A stretch of DNA of 64,000 nucleotides from Lophium mytilinum (lineage: Eukaryota > Ascomycota > Dothideomycetes > Mytilinidiales > Mytilinidiaceae). The notes under the pieces were generated by a model. The model was not told the DNA's origin. It saw nothing but the letters and a program-made list of their open reading frames with translations, and did not search any database. The stretch lies in the NCBI GenBank assembly GCA_010093605.1, contig MU004190.1:806001-870000 (forward strand), written 5' to 3'. Below, one piece after another: positions 1-9,466 of the stretch. Each line of letters begins with the position of its first letter. Within the stretch, counting starts at the first letter, position 1. The position numbers were made by a program, and so were the translations under genes.

Positions 1-700
1 AGTAGCTAGAGCCGCTAGATATATAATTTAAGGTCTAATAGCTAAAGCTACTATATATATAAGAAAAAGCCCCTAAATTTCTCTATAGCCTTATAAGCCC
101 TGCTAGAGAGATAGGAAACTACTATATAGTACTTAGAGATAGCTATATCTATTATAATATATTAGAGGGTAATACCTGCTTTATAAAGGTTCTTTTTTTA
201 CTATACCTAAAAGTAATCTTACTAAGGTTATAATAACTAAGAGATTATTATCTACTTATATAAAAGCGCTAGCTTAAAGAACCTAATAGATTACGCCTAA
301 CTATAAAGCCTAGTAACCCTAAGCTAATATATATTATTAAATTTACCCTCTAGTAGAATAACCCCTTTAAGGTAATCTAGCGCCTATATAGCGGCTTTTA
401 ACCGCTGCATTTCTATCTCTAGATAGTAACCTAGCGCCTATAGATAGACTAACTAACTAACTAACTATAGTAAGGCTGTAACTAACTAACTACTTACTAT
501 AAAGCTACTAGTATAGGTAGAAAGGCGGTATTACTTACCTAAATTATAGTAATAGAGGACTTACTATATACTTATAATTATAAGAGAGGATAGGCTAGGC
601 GGGCTATATACTAGGTAGAACTATAGCCCCTAGTAGGTGTAGACGGCGGCGGATTTTATATATTATTATAGTTTCTCTCTTTTACCTAGGCCCCTATAGG
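1..700. repeat. AT-rich RIP-mutated block
   Basis: The sequence is very rich in TA steps and almost lacks CpA and TpG over several hundred bases, which is what repeat-induced point mutation leaves in ascomycete repeats. No reading frame survives. A short TAAC/ACTA microsatellite lies near 448-467 and again near 481-492. Normal composition, with CpA present again, returns at about 700. The element family cannot be told from this fragment, and it may continue to the left of the window. Confidence 0.75.
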
Positions 701-882
701 TAACCTACGGGCATTTGCACTACCTCTAGCCTCTACCACTAGCTTGCTTAAGGCCGGCGGCGCGCTGCGCAGGCTCTACTTGCCCTAAGTTGCTACGGGG
801 CCGCTGGGCCCTTATGTATATACTTAGGTGGAACCTACTCCTTAGGGCCTTGGAACCCCGGGGCAGCGGCGCAAGGGCAGGA

Positions 883-930
883 ATTTAGGCACTGGACCGC
901 CCAAAGATTTGGGCGCTCACGTGCCTAAAT
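883..930. repeat. Interrupted 48 bp palindrome with E-box
   Basis: Two nested perfect inverted repeats share one centre: ATTTAGGCAC (883-892) with GTGCCTAAAT (921-930), and CGCCCAAA (898-905) with TTTGGGCG (908-915), separated by GA. The 5-base segments between the arms do not pair. A CACGTG E-box lies at 918-923. It is 148 bp before the flavoprotein-ankyrin start codon, so it could be an operator or the relic of a small inverted-repeat element. Confidence 0.6.
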
Positions 931-1077
931 ACCCCACCCCCGCCGGCTGAAAGGCCACGCGGTATGCGCCTTCGGCGCGTTTCATCCGCAATATGAATGA
1001 ACCAACCAACCAACCAGCTGCACGATAATAATCGGTTTCCCTAGCTCTGACTTTAACACTTCCACTACCATCCAGGA

Positions 1078-2814
1078 ATGCCGTCCCTCGAATATCCACG
1101 CTTCCTTAACGTCCTCGTCGCCGCCACCTCGCCCACCACCCACAACTTTGCCCAGGACGTCTTCAAACGCACCTCCTCCCTTGATCATGTCCGGTCCCGC
1201 ACCATTGTCTGTCTCGACCAGAAGTCCTACCCCACGAACCCCTTCCTAGCCGCCGACTACTACCACGATGGCCTCACCCAGGCCTCTGAAGACATTGCCC
1301 GAGGGCACCAGAAGGCCGCCGAGCTGTGTGCATGGGCTGATCTGCTCATTCTTGCCCCGATGACAGCAGACGATCTCGCACGAATGCTCCACGGCCTGAC
1401 CAACAACCTGCACTTGGGCATTTTAAGGAGCTGGGATGTGTCGAAGAAGATACTGCTCATTCCGGCCATGTCCACCCTCATGTGGGAGAATCCCATGACC
1501 AAGAAGCAGCTCAGCAAAATCCGGAGAAAGTGGAACTGGATACGCGTGTTGCAGCCGCTACTGTGGACTTTTGAGTCGAAAGTTCGCAAAGACCTTCCGT
1601 GGGATGGCGTTGATGGCTTGATTGAGTCCGTCCAAACTCAGGTCGATTTGATGACTGTGGGCAGAGACGTCGAACATGTGGCAATGCCGCTCACGCAGGC
1701 CTTTAAACCAAACGCAAAGCCCGGCCCAGTCCTCCCGCCGGAACTATGGTCTATCATTCTGGATTACACCGGTGACTGGGAGTTAGCAACGGCACTAAAC
1801 ATTCACACAAAAGTATCAACCCCATCGGAGTGGAGGCAAGCGAGTAGCGAAGCCGGACCACAAACCCCCATGGAGAAACTTGAATGGATTCTCCTCATTG
1901 GTACCCTTAGTGAAGTCAAGGCCCTGCTTGCAGCAGACAAGCCGCGACGTCTCTCCCGTCTGTGTATCAAGATCATGATGCGATTTGCTAAAGTCAACCT
2001 CCTCACCCACCTAGAGACTGCGCACCAGGAACTGTTCTGGTCCACCTTTGGGCACTCCTTCCTCCCAGTCAAGTCATCCTCTATCTTCGGTAAAGTTGAG
2101 ATACTAGAGTACTGGCGCACCTCTCCCTCCTTCCTCACGAAAGAATACTCCAACGAAGCCATGGACAACGCCAGTCGCGCCGGTTTTGTACACGTGCTTG
2201 AGTGGTGGTACAATTCCGGTCTATCACTCAAATACACCGAGGCTGCCCTAGAGCAAGCCAGCAGCCAAGGTCACATAGCCGTGCTTGAATGGTGGAAGCA
2301 GCACGGCCTCCACGAACGTGACTCCAAGTCTTCGTCCTCCCAATCTAGCTCCACTGCTAACACGGATGAAACTGATTGTTCGACTCGCGCACCTGTCCGC
2401 CTTAAAGTTGGGAAATCCATATCGTACGCTACGCAGTCTGGACATCTTCCAACTGTCCGCTGGTGGAGTGAGTCCGGCATCGCTTTTCCACATGAAGACA
2501 CTGTCGCCAAGCTAGCGTCAACCCACGGCCACGTCCATATCTTAGGCTTCTGGCGTAAGCTCCGCGGCGAAAAGATGCTTTTCGACAACCAGGTTCTTGT
2601 TGGCGCAACCAAAATGGGCCACGCCGATGTGCTTGAGTGGTGGAAGCGGAGTGGGCTGCGTGTCGAATATAAGACATGCGACATCGAGGAGGCGCTAGAA
2701 GACGGAGTCGAGGGCGACAAAGGGGAGAGGGTCAAGCGGTGGTGGGCGCGGAATGGGCTGAACTTAGGCGTTGCCACGAGCGAGTGGATGCGGACTAAGA
2801 TATTAGGAACTTGA
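1078..2814 (+). CDS. HFCD-type flavoprotein fused to ankyrin-like repeats
   Basis: This is a single-exon frame of 578 residues. Residues 8 to about 205 resemble the HFCD flavoprotein fold of phosphopantothenoylcysteine decarboxylase and Hal3/Vhs3 proteins, with WADLLILAPMTADDL, GLTNNL and a PAMSTLMW motif at 129-136. Residues 228-250 (LPPELWSIILDYTGDWELA) resemble an F-box-like start, and residues 330-560 carry repeated HVLEWW...SGL units of the fungal ankyrin-like type. In the decarboxylase, the catalytic His sits six residues before the Trp of WAD; here that position is Ala80. The Asn of PAMNT is Ser132, and the ACG substrate clamp is not seen. FMN binding is plausible, but decarboxylation is unlikely from these residues. 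A Hal3-like regulatory or scaffold role is inference. Confidence 0.75.
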   Translation: MPSLEYPRFLNVLVAATSPTTHNFAQDVFKRTSSLDHVRSRTIVCLDQKSYPTNPFLAADYYHDGLTQASEDIARGHQKAAELCAWADLLILAPMTADDLARMLHGLTNNLHLGILRSWDVSKKILLIPAMSTLMWENPMTKKQLSKIRRKWNWIRVLQPLLWTFESKVRKDLPWDGVDGLIESVQTQVDLMTVGRDVEHVAMPLTQAFKPNAKPGPVLPPELWSIILDYTGDWELATALNIHTKVSTPSEWRQASSEAGPQTPMEKLEWILLIGTLSEVKALLAADKPRRLSRLCIKIMMRFAKVNLLTHLETAHQELFWSTFGHSFLPVKSSSIFGKVEILEYWRTSPSFLTKEYSNEAMDNASRAGFVHVLEWWYNSGLSLKYTEAALEQASSQGHIAVLEWWKQHGLHERDSKSSSSQSSSTANTDETDCSTRAPVRLKVGKSISYATQSGHLPTVRWWSESGIAFPHEDTVAKLASTHGHVHILGFWRKLRGEKMLFDNQVLVGATKMGHADVLEWWKRSGLRVEYKTCDIEEALEDGVEGDKGERVKRWWARNGLNLGVATSEWMRTKILGT

Positions 2815-3471
2815 GGTTTGGAATGGTGTTTGGGGTTCTAGGTATAGACTGCATAAAGTCCTAAGCGTACGAGCATTGATAGTAATTTGAACCTACGGTA
2901 CCCCGAATAATTTTGACTCATTGTTAAGGTAACCTTGTACATACCTGATCTTACCTAGGTAACCCCGCAATGTTCTGCACACATTACAACCTCAACGGGT
3001 TAATCAGCAGGCTTATAGAAAAGATACCTTCATGATAGAATCAGTACGAACATGGAGTGGGGTTAGCACGTGCGATTCGTCGCGGCTTTGCGTGAACTAC
3101 TCTAAGGCTCTCTCAAGGCGCCCCTCCTGCCCCTCTATCACCATTAGATTCTAGCACCACTCCCTCTGCTGCGACTGTATCGTGTTATAACATGTATTGA
3201 TATCAAGACATTCATCTTGCATCCTAGCCCTCCTCAAATCCCTCTTAAGCCCGGAATACCGCGCGTTCGCCATTCCTCCCAGCAAAACCTCCGGCATCGG
3301 GCGGAATAAAAGCAGCACCACGCGCGCGCCGCGGAGCCTCCCGACGTTCCACACCACCAACGCACGTCTTTGTTCGATCTGCACTGGCACCCTGCAACGC
3401 TAGAGCATTATACACATCAAACTTCTCGTCGATCGCATAGACCTGCTGGCTGCTTACCACTCTTTTTGATC
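2815..3471. other. Intergenic region, no gene seen
   Basis: This stretch joins the 3' side of the flavoprotein gene to the 5' side of the methyltransferase. Only short overlapping frames occur. A GGAATAAAAG TATA-like stretch near 3301-3310 could belong to the methyltransferase promoter. I see no RNA gene or repeat. Confidence 0.5.
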
Positions 3472-5297
3472 ATGGCTGATGACTCGGTACCTGCAGGAGC
3501 GCTGCAGCAAGAACAGGGGAGTGATTTGCTCGAGGCGGTAGGTCAAAGTCCCGGAATAGGTAGGGGTCTGGAACTGACTTGGCGGTGATTAGTATACCTC
3601 ACAGTCGGAGTCGGATGTGGATTCGGCCTATAATGATATGTATGTTTTTATTCTACTTGTTCTAGTCTTGAAGACTCTGTAAATCGAGATGTGGTACTGA
3701 CATCAGCCTACACAGCGTCTCCGAAACGGCGTCTGTGACGTCTTCAATCCTCGCTGGGAAGTTCGAAAATGGACGGAGGTATCATGCGGTATGTGATGCC
3801 TTCGAATTATACACAAATAGTCAAAAGAGCAGACTTTGCTGACTGTGTACGTGCTTGTAGTATGGACAGCAAGGCAAATATGCTCCGACTTCATGGATCC
3901 CCTGTATTTGGCTGACATTAATTGCTTAGAGTATATGTTCCCAGATGATGAGGTTAGCTAGAGACGTCTCTATTTTTGGAAACCTACTTTGCTAACAGTA
4001 TCATATGTAGCAAGAGCAAGATCGGTAAGCAACGTGGTATACACCTGCGCTTATAACTTTTCCTAACCGTCGCACGAGCCTGGACATCAAATACGCATCG
4101 ATAAATTTAGTGTTTGGTCAAGGAACGGACGGAACGCTGTTTGCTCCAGTCAAGGATCCGCAAACCATCCTAGATATTGGGACGGGGACAGGTATGTTCA
4201 GCGATGTATAGCTCCAATGTACATGTTCAATTCTGACTCGGGGCAGGAATCTGGGCAATCGACTGCGGTGAGTGATCCCGTGTCATTGTCTATAGTGTCT
4301 GACAGCCGAAGGTGAGGAGTACCCAGGAGCTACTGGTAAGTGCATGCTGAGCTTGCAATCCCATCACTTAGGGATCAGAATGCTGAGTCCCAGCTATTAC
4401 TAGTATATGCAACAGACCTGAGTCCAATTCAACCCGCATGGTTTGTACCCATCTACTACCTTCCTTTGATCGTCTGTAGACTAAGCCTAAAACAGGGTGC
4501 CACCGAACGTCAAGGTACATTCATACTACTTCACTCCGACGGTAGGGCCATGCTAATCTCGCCAACCCAAAAGTTTGAAATCGACGACGCGGAAAAGCCA
4601 TGGACCTTCGACCCAAACTTCTTCGACGTCGTCCACACGCGGACCATGACAGGCTGCATCCGAGACTGGCAAAGACTCGCTCAACAAGCCTTCGTGTACG
4701 TAGTCCCCCTTCAAACGAATATCGTCCCTCTCCCCCGAAAACAGCCTACTCACGAAACCCCCCAAGCCACATCAAACCCGGCGGCTACTTAGAATGCCAA
4801 GAAATGGACTACATGACCGTCGTTCAATCCGACTCCCAAAACCCAGGCGAAGCCATACTCCTCTGGTGCAAGCAGCAAGGCGAAGCCGCCGCCAAAGCCG
4901 GCATCTCCCTGCGCACATCCACCAGCTACCTCAAAACGCTCATGGAGAGCGTTGGCTTCGTCGACGTCGTCACGCGCGAATTCAAACTCCCGATTGGGCC
5001 GTGGGCATCGGACAGGACGCTGCGGAATGCGGGCTTGTTGCAGATGAGCGCGATGCTGGAGGGCATGGAGGGGATTAGCTTGAGGCTGTTTACGCATTAT
5101 ACGAATTGGACGCTGGAGGAGCTGCACGTGCTGCTGGCGAAGTGTAGGACGGAGATTAAGGATAAGCGGTTGCATGCTTATTGGACGCTGTGAGTTTTAT
5201 GTTAACCCCCCCCCCGGGGTTTCTGACTGGCGTGAGGTGGTGAGAGAGTGCTGATGGTGCGCGCAGACCAGTCGTCTATGGGCGGAAACCAGAGTAG
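3472..5297 (+). CDS. LaeA-like SAM-dependent methyltransferase
   Basis: Fourteen exons fit a 339-residue protein: 3472-3537, 3605-3639, 3716-3788, 3861-3873, 3930-3952, 4011-4024, 4079-4191, 4247-4267, 4306-4335, 4404-4440, 4496-4514, 4574-4695, 4767-5189 and 5267-5297. The spliced product has the family landmarks in order: SETASVTSSIL, NGRRYHAY, EYMFPDDEQEQDR, the SAM-binding ILDIGTGTGIWAID, ATDLSPIQPAWVPPNVKFEI, DDAEKPWTF, TRTMTGCIRDW, HIKPGGYLE and the terminal VVYGRKP. This family contains LaeA, a nuclear regulator of secondary metabolism, but also many paralogues of unknown substrate, and this copy cannot be assigned to LaeA itself. The intron after the 13-nt exon is GC-AG (3874-3929) with a GCTGAC branch site. 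The 4268-4305 intron (38 nt) is unusually short. Confidence 0.85.
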
Positions 5298-8200
5298 CAC
5301 ATTTGCACCTTCAGAGTTCTTGGCAGGAAGGGTATGGGAACGGTCTTAGTTGTCTATTCTCTTTTTCAACGGTGTGCAAGTTACGACGATGTAAAACCGG
5401 TTAACAAAACAATATAGACGTTTGTGTATCTTTGTAACTTCAAAATCGATTTGATGATTCATTGGCCCCTTTCCTATGCGTTCTCCTTATCCTACTCCGC
5501 CTCTATACGCTCCTCCCTCCGAGATCGCTTCTATGCTCCGTCCCCTCCTTCGCTGCTGTATCGCCCGCCTCGCAATGCGGCTTGCTCGGATTGCGATCCC
5601 AATCTCTGAAAATGACATATACAATAGTGCTAATTGGTACCAATATAGACTTACTCCATCCGCTCAGTCCAGACCTAATCCACGAAATCCGACATCAGCA
5701 TACCTGTCGGTAATACTTCTTGATGCTTTACTCTTTTGGAGGCCTGGGTTCATCGTGATGCTATCTCTTGTAGTAATTGCACGCAACATTTGGTTTCTAG
5801 CGCCTACAAACATCCGCCAAGCTTAGACCAGGGCGTTTACGATGTACGTGTGACACGAGTGTTGGGTACTAGCTCGGCTGCCGTCGATGCATCTAGCGAC
5901 TCAAGGGGTATCTTCAATTCTGTGATTTGGTTTACGTTGCCTAGTAGTGTGTATGCTAAGATAGGTCCGATTGAGAGTGCCGGTCAATTGTATACCAAAA
6001 TCAAGTCGAAATCGCACGGACTCGCTCCCGTTTATACATCTCGCGACATCAAGATAAACAGATTTTTGCGACCTGATTCAGAGCTTCGGTGAAGAATCAG
6101 TTGAGATTGAGTGCAGATCGGACGGAATAGCTCTCCTTTGTGGATACCCCTCGATATATTGAAAGTACCCTCCAGTGCGAGGTATGTTTTGTAGCGTCGC
6201 GGAACTCATATCTTCGAATTGGAACGACGGTTAAGTCGTAGTAGTGTGATCCAGTCGCGATGATTAAAAGGTACTGATGCAGTGAATGCACATCGCGCAG
6301 AAACAATCCATCTTACCCCTTTTCAGCTGGACGAGACCACCACAGCATCTCGGAAACGTCCTCACAGCCTGGTCGCCAAGGCGATCTTCCCGACCTCTCC
6401 AACTTTCTTTTCTCATCCCGAGATCATGCGTCAAGCATGCACTCCACCATCCGCTCTATTTCAGACATCCGCGATGCGATTTGTCTGGCCTAGCCCTTCA
6501 CGGTGAAAGTCTTCTGTGGAAGTGCCGAGGGAGGTAGATAGTCTCACACCTCCGATGTGCTTACAGCATGAGAATAGATCTTAGAAGAGGTTCCATGGTA
6601 CTGGAAACGCAGGACTGGGCTAGGCGAGAATTGAGGTGTCGGGATCGTTCCGGAAGCAGGTTTGCAAAGATGTCGGTTTGATGGTGCGCGCACGCGAGTG
6701 GCTATGTCTGGCTCCGGAGATCGTGATTGATGTGTTCAAGTATGGGTTGCCGGTACCAGGGCCATGGTCATGAACGGGGTTCGAGGGGAAGTAGGTGGGT
6801 CTTCGAGTCCGCTGGGACGGGAACCACGTTTGGATGGCCAGCTTTGGCTGCGCCGCGAGACCTCAAGCCCCCTGTCATCAGATTTACGGTTGTTAGGATT
6901 GTACCGAAGATTTGTTTTCGAACCCGAGCCAGTGGTGGCGGATTTGCCTTGCGTTGGTTATCGTGGAACGAGGATGCGGAGCGGTCTAAGCCCTCTCTGC
7001 AAGGATGGATGTCAGTTATGATGTGGCGAGGTTGCAGGAGGTGGGGTGGTGGATCGATCATGGGATAGATCTAGCGGAATGGCATTTGTGAGGGGCCTGG
7101 GATCGAGGCGAAGACGGAGACGAAAATGATCAGATGATGAGAGGGCGATGCTTGAAGGCTGGGAAGACGTGCATGGAATGGTAGGACAGTATCTCCATGT
7201 TTCAAGGCTGTGATACAGCATGGCACGCATTCAAGACGCCGGGGAATTGGAAAAGCGTGAGGCTTTTCCTTTCTAAAAAGACGAGGAGATGAAGGGGGGT
7301 CGGGTACAAATTGATCAAAAGAGGAGGAAGTCTTTCTTTGATGCACGATGGTAATTCATTCAATCCGGTTCGACTGCTTGGTACATTCTTTGGATCCCTT
7401 GTCTTCCTGTGTCTTCGCATGTCTAAACCATGCTCATGTCTTAGATCTGGGAGCAACTGCGTGAAATATGAAGCAAGCTGCCTTCATCGTGCCCCTCCCG
7501 GCCTAGAATCGGAAGAGCTGTAGGTAGTAGAACCTGGCTTCGGTAGCAGCGAGGTACGGCAAAGCAAGGCACGGCTAAGCGCGGTGAAGCTACTGTACGA
7601 ACAGCTTTGTCACAGGCTGTGGGCTGTACGTAGATATATGTGGCTGCTGCTGTCAGCGATTACGAGTGCCGACCGTTATGTGTCAATGTGACAGTGCCAA
7701 AGAGTACCAACAGCGGGGTGCTGAGAAGGCGTCAATGCACACCGCAAGATGCAGCTTTCCGTCTTGAGCAAGTGCCGACTTATTGCGCTCAGAAGCTGCT
7801 GTTGTGGCGGATACCTGCGTCCTGGAAGACAGTCCTAGACGAATGGACAAGCGCCGTGGTTGTGGGTTCCGATTTCTCGTTCATGCGGCGTTCTGGGTGG
7901 CTACATGTTGTGCTCTTGCATTAGGCAAGTTTGCTTGGATCGGAACATACCGCCGTTTATGTGCGAGTTGCTGGATGCATGCGAGTATGGCCAATGATGG
8001 CGGTCAAGGTCTAGAAAAGTCGCGCCATGTGGTATTGATGCTCTCCAGCCCTGTTTGTGGACAAGTTTCAGCTTCGCATTTATTGTAGGGCGTCCACACA
8101 GCGCGTGGACAGTCTCGACAGTGTACGAAAGGATATACTCTAATGAGGATGATACACACGAGGGTTGGCCCGGAAGCGAGGGAACTACTGCCGACAGACC

Positions 8201-9466
8201 TCAGGCGCTCACAGCACCCCCATCCTACATGCCATATCTATCAGATCGATACTTGATGCATGCTCTATGCCCGGGGCTCAGCCAGCCTTATTCTTCCTCT
8301 GCATACACGAGCAGGCCCTTCGAGCAGCATCCCACGGGCGTCTTCGGATGGTTGCGGAGCAAAGAAGATCGCAATCAGATAGCTCCCGGTAGCTTTCAGC
8401 CCACGACAATCCCACCCCGAAGAGCCACCTCGCATCTTAACAAGGCGTCGTGGACAAATGAGGGCGCCCTCCCCTTTTCGGGCTTGGGGACGCGTCGTTG
8501 GTGCGCGGGAGAGGCCACGCCGCGTGCAGATCCAAATGCTTATCTACATCGACCCCTTACCCAAACCATATCCTGGCAAAGTAGTGATGTGCGACGGGAT
8601 AAGACAGAATAAGCCGGATTGAGGCTCATGCGAAGGAGGACCTGCGTTAGCTCAGGGAGAAAGGCAAGATCCGTGATGTTAAGGTCAGATCTACAATCAA
8701 AGCATCTTCTCACTCGTCCACTATAAAGCCGGAGGGGACCCGGCGGTGAATGTCTCAGCCTCAGCAACCCCCATTCACGCCCCCATGCCTCTCCCGCCGC
8801 TCAAGCGAGGCGCTAATATCGTGCACAGAGGATGCTGGGACGCACCGAACGCCTTGCATAGATGCATGCCGCAAATCGCCGACCTGAGCTCAACCTCAAC
8901 ATCCCTCATCCCTTCACCCATCCGAGCGCTGGGCCCGATCCAAGCGCTGGGACAGTCCGCTTGACCTCCACCCGGCGTCCATCCCGCTGGCGTATCTGAC
9001 GAATCCTGGAGAGGGCTGCGAAGCACCTTGCCAAATGCGGAACAATTGCTGCATGTCTCTCAGCGATACTTACCGTTCCAGCTGTTGTGACCGGGCTTTG
9101 CTCTGACTCTGCAGCAGCCAGCAACAGAGCAGCCTTGCTCCGGCCACGAGCCTTGAAATTTGACATGATATGAGCTGCCGTTCATCATTGTGGCTTTTCT
9201 AAGCCCCATTCAGCTAAAACGCCCAGTCTGAGATTATGCTCCACAGGGACATGTCTTCCCATGTCTTTATAACGCCTGCGTGCTCCCATCCTCGTGGTTC
9301 TTCTGTATCCTCCCTCTTGTGCCTATGTGGAACGTGGAGCTGTTTTTCTTCTTGTCCTTTTATGCACGCTCGTTAAGTGCTTTTTGAACTATTATATTGA
9401 TAATTCCCTCATCATTCGTTACTCTTACCCCCTCCCCAGCCCCTAAACAAGAATATAAAGTACACA
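5298..9466. other. 4.2 kb region without a recognisable gene
   Basis: Base composition is ordinary and RIP is absent. The longest frame (8055-8612, 185 codons) has no family resemblance or plausible codon pattern, and the other frames are shorter. A CT-rich tract just before 9467 and a TATAAAG near 8723 look like promoter elements, the first probably serving the laccase gene. The region may hold long regulatory DNA, a non-coding transcript or a decayed gene, but nothing in it can be called from sequence alone. Confidence 0.4.

Noticed and set aside
5204-5221. AACCCC...GGGGTT hairpin with a run of C
   Set aside because: It lies inside the last intron of the methyltransferase and is probably a homopolymer accident, not a terminator.
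8055-8612. 185-codon plus-strand frame
   Set aside because: No recognisable family, no supporting splice or signal features; could be chance in a gene-poor stretch.
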